60,000 nucleotides of DNA from Tubiluchus corallicola (Eukaryota; Priapulida; Priapulimorpha; Priapulimorphida; Tubiluchidae): contig JAQGDQ010000068.1 of NCBI GenBank assembly GCA_030141605.1, positions 64,001-124,000 of the forward strand. The letters are read 5' to 3'. Below are positions 13,601 to 25,149 of this stretch, one piece after another. The number at the start of each line of letters is the position of its first letter. Within the stretch, counting starts at the first letter, position 1. The notes beneath the pieces were generated by a model, which was given only the letters and a program-made list of their open reading frames with translations, searched no databases and had not been told where the DNA came from. The position numbers and the translations under genes are program-made.

Positions 13601-14766
13601 GGCACGCTGAAGCTGCTACACAAAAAAGCGACCCATTTTTTGTGCTCAAATGCAAATCGAACGTTAATTAATAAATTAAAGAAAGATCAACAGATATTAT
13701 TTCGGTTTGAAGTTTGTTAAATAAGGGCATAAAACCGTAGATGGATTAGCTTAATTTGACAGTTTTATTTAACGGATTCGCCATTTTTATAAAATGCGTA
13801 CACGGCTTCATCACACTTCACAGCAACGCAGGGCAGAGGCTGTCATACGCAAGTCATCATAATCATATTTATGAAGTGTGACTACACAGCGTGGCTGCTC
13901 ATGTGGTTTCCTACAAATTGCTGTCGTTCATTAAATTTACCAGAATGAAGCAGTTAAATGCACTCCTCTGCGATCATCGAATGGTGAATAAGAAATTATC
14001 AGCTATCGAGGCCAAATTTTGTCTATAACTTACTTTTTATGTAAGATAAAATGTACTCTCTTTGCCCCGTTAAAAATCTTGTTTAAAACGACAGCGCAAA
14101 GAGTTCAAATAGATTCCCTTTAAATAAAAGCGTAGCTAAGTTTCCGTTTATTATGGCAGACAAGGTTGAAGGGGAAATAGTAGAAATGTATATCCTATTC
14201 ACAGCAAGACCGTTTGCTTCTATATTTCGGCTTATTTAATCCGATTTGTAACTATAACAAAATTATATGTAGTGCTAAAAAATTTATAGCAATAGACTAG
14301 CTAAGCGATCACAGGAATCAAGATAAACATATCGGTAGTTCATAGTTCATCATTTACCATAATTTCTCTCAATTTCATGCAATCGTGCTTAGTACGTACA
14401 CCAACTAATTATTTTTCAATTAGAAATGTTCATCCAGCGGTTTTTTACATAAACCTAGATTGAGTCTTAGATTTAGGTGTCAATTAACATGCTTTGCATA
14501 AATGATAACAGGCTGTTATCTGAGATCGCAAACGCATTCTACTTTTTTCTGCTATGCTGCTATATATAGGCCATTTGTTGTTCTTGCAGGTCAAAGAAGA
14601 TTGGCAGTACATCGCCATGGTGATCGACCGTTTGCTCTTATACATCTTTTTCGCCGTCACTGCCAGCGGAACCCTCGGCCTTATCCTCAACGCAGAAAAC
14701 ATTTTTGAGTACATCGACCAGAAAGAAGTTATCAATCAAATTAGTCGAGGAGAGCCAGCTACATGA
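4650..14766 (+). CDS. Nicotinic acetylcholine receptor subunit, beta1-like (non-alpha), 3' part
   Basis: Subunit of a pentameric ligand-gated cation channel in the plasma membrane. Two exons are visible: 4650-5655 (acceptor TTTTCAG, donor G|GTAAGT) and 14590-14766 (acceptor TTCTTGCAG, stop TGA). They join in phase 0 and give 393 residues. Seen in order: the loop ADGNYEV, a Cys-loop with two Cys 13 residues apart (CTIDVRHFPFDSQKC), no vicinal Cys pair in loop C (so a non-alpha subunit), TM1-TM3 at about 4993-5250 with a GEK start to TM2 and PPTS after it, a charged cytoplasmic loop, then AMVIDR and TM4 in the last exon. The tail IFEYIDQKEV and the VSKILPPTS end of TM2 match what I recall of insect beta1 subunits. 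The exon starts with the last base of a split codon. The missing N-terminal ~113 residues (signal peptide, early ligand-binding loops) should lie upstream. The subunit class is very secure; the beta1 assignment is inference from motifs. Confidence 0.93.
6958..7095. repeat. Degenerate (ATC/GTC)n trinucleotide repeat
   Basis: A run of ATC, GTC, ATT and CAC triplets (TCATCACCGTTATCG..., CGTCGTCGTC, CACCACCATCATCAT). It gives spurious Ile/Ser/His-rich ORFs that are not genes. Confidence 0.8.
7478..7759 (-). other. Unassigned 93-codon minus-strand ORF in the beta1-like intron
   Basis: An ATG-initiated frame of 93 codons with mixed, protein-like composition (segments LIQLVAGLQEVF, HGWLGQWNQPCGRHL). 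I recognise no domain, and no splice context is obvious. An overlapping frame gives an 80-codon ORF, so this may be chance or an old mobile-element fragment. It lies antisense inside the receptor intron. Confidence 0.2.
9110..9460 (-). pseudogene. Non-LTR retrotransposon reverse-transcriptase remnant
   Basis: The minus strand encodes PTLGPLLFLIYINDIPLINN followed by NTILFA. These are the palm blocks GxxLGPLLFLIYINDI and FADD of LINE reverse transcriptases. The catalytic Asp pair after LFA is deleted: the frame goes straight to SLFLTS. Downstream NRELKH and, in another frame, WIKVKKF resemble the ELxxWLKxNKL block that follows the palm. Upstream, an SLKNRQ block resembles SYLxNRxQ. It is a dead, truncated fragment, antisense to the receptor gene. 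Confidence 0.7.
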
Positions 14767-15092
14767 GTGTCGTTTGACTGTCTCAACCTGGCCTCACTTG
14801 TTGCCAAGTGTTCTGCCTAAAATCTTAACGAGAACCAAGGCAGTTTCAGGAAGACGAAGTGTTATAATTTGATGGGTACAGCTTACCAAGAGCTTCCATT
14901 ATTATTGTGATGCTAACTACACATTACTCTGTCACCGCTGCAGAATGCTTTTGGATATTTCCAATGCATTTAATTATATTTATTGCGTCGATAACCAGAA
15001 CGACCAGTCTTTGGTAGTGAAGTTCAACAGAAGATGGCTGTTTTTATCGTTATATAAATGCCACTGCGAAAAGTAGGTCACGAAAAAGAAAA

Positions 15093-15307
15093 GTGACTGA
15101 CTAACTGATGACTGACTGACTGACTGGCTGACTGACTGACTGACTGACTGACTGACTGACTGACTGACTGACTGACTGACTGACTGACTGACTGACTGAC
15201 TGACTGACTGACTGACTGACTGACTGACTGACTGACTGACTGACTGACTGACTGACTGACTGACTCACTGACTCACTGACTCACTGACTCACTGACCGAC
15301 GGACTGA
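15093..15307. repeat. (TGAC)n tetranucleotide microsatellite
   Basis: About 200 bp of nearly uninterrupted ACTG/TGAC repeats. The 3' end has diverged variants (ACTCACTG, then CCGACGGACTG). It lies 330 bp after the stop codon of the beta1-like receptor and before the first good AATAAA, so it may be transcribed in the 3' UTR. Confidence 0.95.
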
Positions 15308-15594
15308 CAAACTAACAAACTGCCATATGGCTTCCCAGCCAACATTATCTAGCTGGCCGATGGATTTACTGGTCGACTAACCGACTGCCTAACTGACTAA
15401 CTTATAGATTCGATCAATCACGCAATACTAAACGTACAACCTATTTCATTTAATGCGCAGCCTAGCGTCTTAGACACAGATATTTTTATTCTTATAAAAT
15501 TTTAACCATAGATCTAAGCTAGATGTTTCAGTTTTAGTTACGTTTCATGTTCATTTCGAATATAATTATCATTGTTACGTAATTTTTTTTAATC

Positions 15595-15600
15595 AATAAA
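15595..15600 (+). terminator. Candidate polyadenylation signal of the beta1-like nAChR gene
   Basis: AATAAA about 830 bp after the stop codon. It is the first canonical hexamer I noticed downstream. Which site is used is inference. Confidence 0.4.
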
Positions 15601-16295
15601 TGGGAAGGCGTGAAAATAAATCAGCAATTCTTTACCAAATCAGCAAAACGATTTTTATGATGCATAACATTATCTTACCTCGGAACGTTTGTTAACATTT
15701 CTTCTTTTGTGAATCCAAGCTGTACTCGATCACTTTTTTATTAGACTATGATTGTTCCTTTTTCGGTAACATTTATGTTATAGAAGTGGATAATGTTGTA
15801 AATGTAACTGTATAGTTGGTTATATTACATATTTGTCGTGATTTTTTACAATCTTGCGTTGCAAAATGTTTTCAAGTAAATTTCGATACTTCTATATCAT
15901 AATATACTTCATCAAATGATATGATAATAACTTTTAGCACCCACAACTGAATGTCACATGCTTTTTCTTATGAACGTGAACGAATCTTGATATTATCAAA
16001 TAAGGAGAGCTTATCATTTGGAAGTGGGTCTTGCGTACTGGTCTTGCAAATTGTTCACGTATTCTGAACAAAAACTTAAAAATATGCTTTTGCTATTCGC
16101 ATCACACATTTATTATGTGGAAAATAATGGAATGTACAAGATATTCGATTTTCCGACGTTTTAGGTTTTGATAAAAACTTGCAAACTGTCAATAAATAAA
16201 AGAGAATTATAAGCTAATTTTCTCTTGATTTTTTCTATTAGATTTTTACATATCTAGGTAAACTAAGAATTATAGGAAAGATAATAGAGAATATA

Positions 16296-16358
16296 CTACT
16301 ACTACTGCTACTGCTACTGCTGCTACTACTAACACCACCACCGCCACCACCACTACTA
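16296..16358. repeat. (TAC/TGC/CAC)n trinucleotide repeat
   Basis: Runs of TACTACTAC, TGCTACTGC and ACCACCACC triplets: a compound microsatellite. Confidence 0.8.
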
Positions 16359-17876
16359 ACTAGAAAAACAACATAAACTAACTTACGACAATTCTAAAGA
16401 GCTGTTACACGCATTTAACATTAGAAACCCAACTAATGGCCACCAATATATAGTAGTCATCTAACTGCGAATAAACACTATTTATTATCTGTCTGCCTGT
16501 CTGTCTGTTTATTGATTTTTATGTGTTTGAATGTTTGTGTTTTTGGCTGGCTAGTAGTTTGGTTGGCAGCTTGATTGGTTGGTTGTTTAGTTGGTTACCA
16601 AGTTGTTAATAGCATTGACGTTAAATTTTCTATGAAGCCCAGATGGCACTATCCTGCAACTAAAATTTTACAAACAAACTGTTTTAATAAGACCTTTTCT
16701 GCTGCAAATTCTGTCTTTTACAGTTCACGCCGAGAAAATTGCCGCCAAATTCTCTCACAAAGTACGTTTTTGCTTGAAACTAGTTAGGCTGTCGTACTGT
16801 ACTCTTTTAGCCACAACCCACAGTCGTAAAACGAATGGACTCGGGGCCAAGAAATAGCTATTGAATTGTTTAACTTGTAATTTCTTTTTAGAAACACTTA
16901 AAATTATTGTTAAACATTAATAACTGTTTGAAAAATAAGAATTACAATGTTTCAGCTTGTTGCTAAGCATAATTGAAACCTTTGCGGACATGAAGGGTTA
17001 AGGTAGACACGTGATTAGCGTAAGTATAGCTACTGATTCACAGGACAGCTGTGATCATCTCAAATTTAATCGACTCTAACAAGTCAGATCTGTCCGCTTT
17101 CCGGCTGCGACGGCGCGCAGTCGGTAATTTCGTAAGCCTAGGAGTTAATTCGTACCTCTGAGATTCTAAATTTCTCTAAATGCTCTTTATTAAACGGCAA
17201 AAGAAAGGCTGAGAGTTCAAGAGAGTGTTTGCTTCAAAGGGTAGCACCCCTGTGCAAATCACACACAGTTATTTTTCACAGTGGAGGTTACGAAAACATT
17301 TTCAAATAAGATTTTATGTGGAAGTAAAGGGTTGATGGCTGGCGATTTTAACCACTGAGGTGACCACATGTGGGCGTATACAATACACATTGAAGAAGCC
17401 AAATTTTATATGCTATAATTAATACTTAATTACAATCAAAGTCGAAAATTTACCACAAATCTGCTAATTAATTTTAACCATAAAGATCCTACTGAATTAT
17501 GTCAAGAACAAGAAACGTCTGTCGCGAGATATTTCTTCAAGCGTGTCTGAACCGAGCTGATTCTATGTCGGGACAGACAGTAGGGCTCCATATAGACATC
17601 GGCCAACATCTAAATGTTTTTAAGATTTCCAAAAAAAACTTATGCAGTTGGACAGATTTCAAAAACTGAATTGAAATCGTGCTAAGCACTGTAGTGGACC
17701 AGTAAAATAATTTCAAAACATTGGCAATGAATATTTCGATTATCAGCATTGTTACACTAGCACATTTTGAAGCTTAAAGAATGAAAAAGAATAAAACTAA
17801 GGGTAAAATTTCTCTAGTATTAATTTTTTAAAAATTAATAATTTGTTTTATGATCAACGTTTGGACAAATGAATGA

Positions 17877-18017
17877 CGATGACGACAATGACAACGCGAC
17901 AACAACAAAGACAGCAATAGCCACAGCAACAGTAACAGCAGCAGTACCAGCAGCAGCAACAACAGCAGCAGCAACATCAACAACAACAACATCATCATCA
18001 TCAACAACAACAACATT
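17877..18017. repeat. (CAA/CAG)n trinucleotide repeat
   Basis: GACGACAATGACAACGCGACAACAACA, then CAGCAGCAACAACAGCAGCAG and ATCATCATCAACAACAAC. The opposite strand yields a spurious Leu-rich ORF. Confidence 0.85.
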
Positions 18018-18660
18018 GTTATAAAGCTAATTATACAGAAAATAGTTTCCACTAATTTTTCCAAGATTCCTGGGAAAGGGAGTGTGCAGCCATAAATGAC
18101 TTCAAACGAATTAATTTCCTCGTTCGTGGTATTGACTGAAATTTGAAGGAAAATTATTTTATAATTGTTTTACTTTATTATAGCCCAGTACTAACAGTGT
18201 ATATGCGAGTAGACAGGAGCCGCAAGCCAAGAGCCTCCACAAGCTGGAGGATCTCCAAAGGTTACATGAAGCTATTTAGCTTTTTTCACCTGAAACTCAA
18301 TGCAACATTAATAGTAAATGCACAACACAAATAAAAAAAACAGCTTAACAAACGCCATCAATCGTCGTCTTGTTGTAAACCGCCGAGTGAAATGAAAACC
18401 CGCCTTTTCCCGACCCGCTACTAAATTCTGACTATTAACTTTTTTGTCAAAAGATTATTGCACTTTGTTTTATCCACACGTGTGGTCAGATTCTAGCCAC
18501 TGCACTAGTCTAATGCATTGTGGAAGTGCCGCAACTTTAGAAATGTTTTAATGGGCATTTAATGTGTCAATTTTTATTACAGGCACTTGAATACATTTTT
18601 AGCTAAAGACAACACAACTTTATTAAAGCTTTTACATTAAAAAGTTAAAATCATGCAAAA

Positions 18661-18691
18661 CGTTTCGACAGGCTGCTGCTGTCATCATCAG
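18661..18691 (-). ncRNA. Hammerhead-ribozyme-like core
   Basis: Read on the minus strand, the segment contains CTGATGA, then a stem-loop GACAG-CAGCAGC-CTGTC with a perfect 5-bp stem, then GAAAC. This is the order and sequence of the conserved hammerhead core (CUGAUGA, stem II, GAAA). No matching stem III with a GUH-type cleavage site is evident next to it, so it may be a half or decayed ribozyme. Such cores are known in the terminal repeats of Penelope-like retroelements. Activity is not shown. Confidence 0.45.
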
Positions 18692-18942
18692 CGGTAATTT
18701 TTTCGTCTTTCGTCTTAGAATTGGCAAAAAATAAAAAAATTCTCCTCAATCCAGCATTAATTAACATATTTGCGCCTCTGGCCACAAAGCTGATCTTAAT
18801 AATTTTGGCAGTGTGACCAGAGCTACAAATAACTGGGACTTATTAATAAAAGAAAGCTTATCTATGTACCTTAAGTAAGCCTTCTCTTTATGTACAAAGC
18901 AGTTTAATTCCTTTAACTTTATTTTCAAATACTTAGCTATTT

Positions 18943-19085
18943 GTTACTGTATCAATTTCTTTTCCTGTCATTACTATTTTACTTTTGTAAATGCATAATT
19001 AGTGCTTAAGTTACTGTATCAATTTCTTTATCGGTGTACTTATTCATTACCTACTTGACTTTTTTAACTACTTAATTAGTGCATA
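18943..19085. repeat. Two diverged tandem copies of a ~65-bp unit
   Basis: GTTACTGTATCAATTTCTTT occurs at about 18944 and 19010. Each copy is followed by a related stretch ending in AATTAGTGC. The unit sits between the two hammerhead-like arms. Confidence 0.6.
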
Positions 19086-19131
19086 ATAAGCTTTGCCTGT
19101 ATAAACTGGTTGTATGTTTGTAAATTTACCA

Positions 19132-19151
19132 CTGATGATGACAGCAGCGGC
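19132..19151 (+). repeat. Half copy of the hammerhead-like arm, inverted relative to 18.66 kb
   Basis: CTGATGATGACAGCAGC recurs here on the + strand, preceded by TTACC as in the minus-strand copy at 18661-18691. It lacks the closing CTGTC and GAAAC. The two arms form an inverted repeat about 0.45 kb apart. Confidence 0.55.
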
Positions 19152-20250
19152 ACTAATTTAATCCCTCACTGGCTCATTGAACAATAGCACACAAAAATTG
19201 TTTTCCCATTGCCTACAGCCTACATAGATTTAATGAGCGAGCACAGAAATATGCTACAAGGGTGTTCAATTGATTTAACAAGAACTGTAACAGACACTTC
19301 ATATCACTTAAATTGTTAATTTGTGAGACAATTATTGTTTATTGTCTTTCTGGACCTATCGTCATATTTTCATTTCCTATACTTTGAGTGACCACTGGCC
19401 ACTTTGGGGTAATTTAATGTTTTTACGATGAGAGTGAATCTCGTCTTCGCACAGTCAAAATACCGCAGCAACAACGAAACAACGACGCTTAATGTAATTA
19501 AAGAGACATATTAAAGCGGATCAATATCAAAACTACATTTGACATATTTAACGAAAGAAGATTGACGACTAAAATGATCTTACAATGTTCATCATACGTT
19601 CTTACGATGTCTGTAATCAGAAGGACTTTGGTATTCTTACTATTCCACCGTATGAGCCTCAGATGCTAAAAGAGAAAATTTAGGAAGTTACGTATTAGAA
19701 ATAGGTGCACTTTTGAGTATTTTTTCTTCATCAACATGTTATATGGCTGTGTTTATCTGTGTTTGACAGTGTTTGTACAGCCTGAGTGCACGGGACAGTG
19801 GCAGGCGTGACTAGAAAACTAAATAATAAGAAACTCAGAAGCGGGCTTGTATAGCACCCCCATCAATACCCTAAACTTAGGAAACTTGTGTCAAAGCTCT
19901 CAGTTTCATTAAAAATTGAAGTATTGTGCATTGCAGCTTCCTCTCTAACTGAAAACTGAAAGAATTCACCAGAGCCATGTTAACGATCACAATTCACCGA
20001 AAGGGGCCTGTAAGCATGTACGATGTGGTGAAAATTAAGTATAACCTACAGGCTGCAGATTCATAGAATGCCATTTTCAACAGGAAATTATTTATGTGTG
20101 CAGTGCTGTGGTAAAAGCAATGCCACACCTTACGTATGGCAATATCATTTGCGTGCTTAGCACAGTAGCCCAATTTACTCTTCCTGGTTGTTCACATTCA
20201 TAAAAATCACTACCTCATTAAAGACAAATTAATACCCGACAGGAACGAGT

Positions 20251-21850
20251 TTGCTTCAGAGAAACACAGTTGTTTTTGCACGCTTTAAATTTGCTTTGCG
20301 TGAGCAAAAACGGCAAAAAATTATTGTAGCAGACAAAATTCATTATAAGCTAATAAACAGTTACTCTTATGAGTTTTGGGCGAGTATAAAAAAGGAAACA
20401 AATGAGAAAATCCCCTTTCCTCCGAAAATACTGTGAAATCACAGGGGAGAAAGCCATTTGCGACATTTGGGGCGACTATTGCAAGGACATTTTGAAATCT
20501 GTAAATAATTGTGACATTGCAGCTAAGTTAGAAGAAAAATTAAATAGCGACACCGAAGCTGTGATTTCCGTCACAGTAAGTGAAAGTGCAAGATGCCATT
20601 TCTAAATTGTCTTTGCGCAAGTCGGCTGGACATGACGCCATTAAATCCGAACATTTTAGAAAGGCAGCTCATATGCTAGCAGTTTCACCAACACTTTTCT
20701 ATAGCTCCTGCGTAACACACAGTTTTTCGCCAGATAAACTGATGCTGTCAGTGATTATTCAATTGTATAAGTCAAGAATAAGGAAATCACAAGTAATTAC
20801 AGGCCGATAGCATTCTCCACAATGTCAAGAAAACTTCCAGAAATCTTGTTGTTAAACCGCTATTTACTTTCGAGGACGCCAAACCAATTTGGTTACGTTA
20901 ATAAATATGCACAATTAGATGCCTGTACACCACGAAAAAGGTTACTCATTGTTACGTTCAACAGGATAGTCCAGATCACATTTTATATTTAAATGCGTCA
21001 GTGCCGTTTAATTTTCCAAAAACTTTTATTTTCCCAGAAGCTTTCGTACTTCACGGACTTCGTCAGCTGAAGCTACTTGTATGGCCTACATCTTGAAAGA
21101 TCTAAGCCATACATTTAACTTCAGCTGACGAAGTCCGTGAAGGACGGAAGGCCTTGGAAAAATAAAAGTTTTTTTAAAATTTAAAGGGCACTTTGTTTTC
21201 TTTATGATTACTATAAATTGTTCTTAAAGCTAACAGACACTGATTTTCCAAATATTGACATTCGTTTACTGACGTTTTATTATTCACCTCAAAACATGTT
21301 AGTTGGGTGGGAAAACTTTAAATCTGTAATATTTAGGGTCGGAAATGGGGTTCGTCAAGGCGCGAAATCAATACTTTCGTGACTTAAACTCAACAGGTTT
21401 TGGCTGCCAAAGGGGAAATGGGTACGTTCTATCACCTGATATTTGCAGACGATGGGTACTTGTTAGGCTCGACTACAACAGCTTTACAAATTCTAGCAGG
21501 TATATATGCCCGCTGCGCTGACAAACATAAGATGTATTAAAGACATACATTGTTATAAATGTTGGAAAAACGAAACTTTTAACTGTGTCAGTTCAGTTTA
21601 AGGTGAATTATTGTAGCAGCGTTATTTGTCGGTGAGTATTGAGAAGTAGCTTAGCCACATAATTTCCAGAAATAATAGGGGTGATATTGCTAATGTAAAT
21701 AATAATGTTACATACTTTGATGAAATGCATAAAATTGCTTACAGTTTATATATAAGAGAAATGTGTAGTTCTAATACCCTAATTAAAACTTTATCCGAAA
21801 ATGAAATGACTTTTACTTCCAACATGAAAAAACAGTTAGGGAAATTATTA
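20251..21850 (+). pseudogene. Decayed non-LTR retrotransposon (LINE) ORF2 fragment
   Basis: Across shifting frames the + strand shows, in LINE order: FARFKFALREQKRQ, FWASIKKE, LSLRKSAGHDAIKSEHFRKA (compare the usual KSAGPDGIxAEHFKxA), NYRPIAFSTMSRKL, QFGYVNK, DHILYLNAS, then FRVGNGVRQG, IFADDGYLLGSTTTALQ and LSHIISRNNRGDI. These are the pre-RT and reverse-transcriptase blocks, with the FADD catalytic motif kept. Frameshifts and stops show it is dead. A 191-bp foldback element splits it at 21001-21191, just after the LNAS block. Confidence 0.85.
21001..21191. mobile_element. Foldback MITE with hammerhead-like arms, inserted in the LINE
   Basis: An almost end-to-end palindrome of 191 bp. The ends read GTGCCGTTTAA and TTAAAGGGCAC, the arms are about 72 bp, and even the middle pairs (GTATGGC...GCCATAC). 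Each arm, read outward, contains CAGCTGACGAAGTCCGTGAA. The left arm on the minus strand keeps the following ACGAAAG; the right arm on the + strand has a perfect GTCC/GGAC stem but GGAA. This resembles CUGAUGA-stem II-GAAA of a hammerhead with one core change (T to C). No clear target-site duplication was found. Confidence 0.75.
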
Positions 21851-23917
21851 TTATTATAGGAATTATAGGTAGATTAGGTCAATAGTGTTGTATTAGACAT
21901 ATTTTGGTGATGATCATCGTATGATAATTTATTATTGTGTTAAAATCGCAGAAATAATCAATTTTATGACATGCTGCCTGTTGGTCTAGTCGGGCGTGCA
22001 TTGAACATCATCAACAAACTATCTACAAGGGCTTCCACACCTTGTTGGATGTCTTCAGGCATTTTGTCTTATTACATGTTTGAATCTATGCACAAAACTT
22101 CAGACCTCTTCAAGAAACTATTGTAGCAGACTATGAAGCACTCGCAATCGTATATACACGCTGTGTATGGTTCAGCTAAATTCAAAAGACGAACGAGTTG
22201 AAGGAGAAAGATTTTATTTGTTTAACTGTTTATTGTTGTTGAAAATGAAAACGCGTAAGAAATACCACTTCATAAGCTGTCTATTCTGCAAGCATAATGA
22301 CAGCATAAATTCGAGATGTATGAGAAATTTAAAACGAGATGTATTATTGTTGGCGGCGTTGCAAACACTTCTTCGTGTAATGATGTTACCATAACATTTT
22401 TTAATTATGAGTACGTCACTCATGCATCGTATATGTGTGCAATGAAAACGGCATACTTCATTTCACTGTGATCGCTCGAAAAGCTGCTTAATATAGGGTC
22501 AGGCGTAGAATTAATAAAAAAAACGATATTGCATTATCAGTTGCTTTTTCGCCCTCTCGTGAGTTAAATAGGTCAAACTTTGTGTTGCACTGACCGAAGA
22601 TGTTTTTGTTGGATACAATGATTTGATATTTATGAGAACGATAACTTTTTACTTTGTGTATATTAATTATTTTACTGTTTTTAGCCTAATCTTTTCTAGT
22701 TAATATGTCAGTAATTAATTTATATTGTAATCATGCGACTCATTACGTGATTTTAACTTAGAAACTTTTTGGTACGGAGGAGCTTTTACTATATTAAACC
22801 ACGCATTTACTTTTAATCGTGTCTGCCATGGATGTTTGTAAAATCTATGTTTATTTTTATATTTATCAGCCTATATCAAACTATATTTACCATCAAATTT
22901 TTATATTCATCTGGATCTACGGATAATGTAATAAGCTGTGTTCCGTCCGCGACACAACCATTCAATATTAGTGAGTGTTTGGCTCAGTGCTATATTCAGG
23001 CTTAGAGTCTGCCGAACTGTATAAAAAATAATTTTGCACTGCAGCTAACACAGTGAAGTCGCCTGTATATTGTCTATAATTGTACTGTTATTAACGTTTT
23101 TACTGGAGAATATTGGCCTGCAGGCGGCAAGTAAGCAGTTTAGTGCACTAGTAGGCACATCAGGCAAACAAGAGGCTTACAGGCGTTTGGTTTTTGCTTT
23201 ATTTTCGCTTATTACGTTCAATACATTTTTCAAGCGGACCAGTTTGATGGATGAAAGCAATTTCGTTACTAGCGTGCAAAATAAATAGTGTTCTGTGGCT
23301 TTTTTTGTGGAAAGATTATTTAGCTATTTAGTTATATATTTAGTTATTATGTCTGTAGAAAGTGATCGAGTTGCATTTTGTGAAATATAATCAATGAAAC
23401 AATGTTCAATTTCACTGGAGAATTATTTTGCATTAAAAGATTCAAATTTCAAAAATGTCAATCGTTTGAAGTCTTACCAGCTACTGTTCTAGGAGAAACC
23501 ATCGGATATCCTTGGCAAATAAGTTTAGACAACTACATAGGATACTTTGCTGCGCATAATACTGCTCTACAGTTACGCAACTGTGCATTAGAGGCTTGAT
23601 TATATATAGCTTCTATAAAGGGTAGTGACATTATGGACATGTCAACTTAAGCTAGATCAGCAGCTCCGGCTCAAGTTATATTTTCGTCTCGTAGCAGCAA
23701 ACGTATAATATCATAAAAACAGTGACAGAAAAATCGACAACAACAACGACCGGTGCAAACCGATCAATTTCTGAATTTTTTTGCGATATCCTGGTGGTTC
23801 CAAATGATTTATAATATCTAAAGACACTTTTGCATATTGTAGCATTAGTGAAAACACCAAACTAGAAAGCAAGACAGTGTACAAAGTAAAAGACGGATAG
23901 TGCGAGAAAGATAGAAT

Positions 23918-23990
23918 AGGATGTAGAAAGAGAGAGATGGAGAGAGAGAAAAGGGGGGCAGAGAAAGAAAGGTGAATGGAAGAGAGACTA
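23918..23990. repeat. GA-rich low-complexity tract
   Basis: AGAGAGAGATGGAGAGAGAG followed by purine-rich sequence with a short G run. Confidence 0.7.
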
Positions 23991-24487
23991 AGAAGGTTTC
24001 ATCAATTGTTTTACGTCGTTGTGCGGTTGCCTTTGCACTCAACAAAATGGTCGTCCCCCACATTAATTATGCAAAGCTGAGCATTATAGGGTATTCACGG
24101 AGTAAATTAAAAGAGTGATGAATCAGCTTGCTCATGAATATTTTCCAGACATGCCAAAGAACAAAATTCGATTAGGCTAGAGCAAATGCTGCATGTCAAA
24201 GTTTTGCTGATGCAAATGTTTCTGAAATGTAACATGGAATGGAAAGTCAAATCTAGCCTGTTATCTAGAAGACTGTAATTTTGCCTAAAAGCACGAAGTA
24301 TAAAATAGATACTTAATTTAAATTAGACAAACAGTTTATACGGATGGTTCTGTTATTATATTCTGGAATTTTTTAGAACTTTTTATATGAGTTCAAAATG
24401 AGCAAAGTGCAAAATTTGGTCGACGATTGCATTTTGTCTTTAGCCATTTTCATTTTTGATATTTGACTTAGCTGAAGGTGGCAAGGA

Positions 24488-24526
24488 AAGAGAAAGACAG
24501 AGGGGAGAGAAAAAAAGAAGAGAGAG

Positions 24527-24610
<84 letters not shown>
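24488..24610. repeat. (GA)n dinucleotide microsatellite
   Basis: About 85 bp of pure AG repeats preceded by imperfect purine sequence. The opposite strand gives an artefactual Leu/Ser-alternating ORF. Confidence 0.95.
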
Positions 24611-24612
<2 letters not shown>

Positions 24613-25149
24613 ATAGTACGTAGATAGATAAGCGGCTGACAAACTACTAATGGAAAACAGGTAGCAGACAGACAAGAAATCGGGCAAACATCTACAAATA
24701 GGAACTCAGCGCGTTGTTCTCACATTAAATAGTAATTAGCGAAGTCAATATTTCATGACCACTGCATACTTTTAATAACACCCGCACATCTTCTTCAATC
24801 CGTGATTGAGAGCACTGTAAAAGGAGTTGTTGGCTATACAGTAAGGTGTGATACATTCAGACACATTGTTGCTACCATTTTGTGCAAGTTTCACAGTATC
24901 ATCACTTTATGGACAGGTATTTGTTATTTGTTTACGTCATTGCCGCCACATTTTAGGTCTTTTTGTATGCTCCCATTTTGATTACAATGACTGGGCGAGT
25001 TTTAAACAGACGTAACAGCCGAAGCTAGCATCATATTCGAACTCATTGTCTATGTATTGTAACGACAGTAGTTTAATGCAATCTTACGCTACTGATGTGA
25101 TTTGTTGAAAGTACTTCATTTTATCGAGATTACGGGAGTCTATGTCACA

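Larger units (their letters stand above)
5656..14589. other. Last intron of the beta1-like nAChR gene
   Basis: This 8.9-kb intron starts with GTAAGT and ends with TTCTTGCAG. It holds an ATC/GTC-rich microsatellite (about 6955-7095), an unassigned minus-strand ORF (7478-7759) and a reverse-transcriptase remnant on the minus strand (about 9110-9460). The rest is AT-rich with no gene that I can support. Confidence 0.75.
14767..25149. other. Intergenic, repeat-rich region
   Basis: Between the receptor and the next gene. It contains microsatellites (15.1, 16.3, 17.9 and 24.5 kb), hammerhead-like elements (18.66 and 19.13 kb), a decayed LINE with an inserted foldback element (20.25-21.85 kb), and otherwise AT-rich DNA. 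I found no cellular protein-coding exon in it. Confidence 0.65.

Noticed and set aside
17828-18064. Leu-rich minus-strand ORF looking like a membrane protein
   Set aside because: It is the complement of a CAA/CAG repeat.
24373-24687. 104-codon minus-strand ORF with alternating Ser-Leu
   Set aside because: It is produced by the (GA)n repeat.
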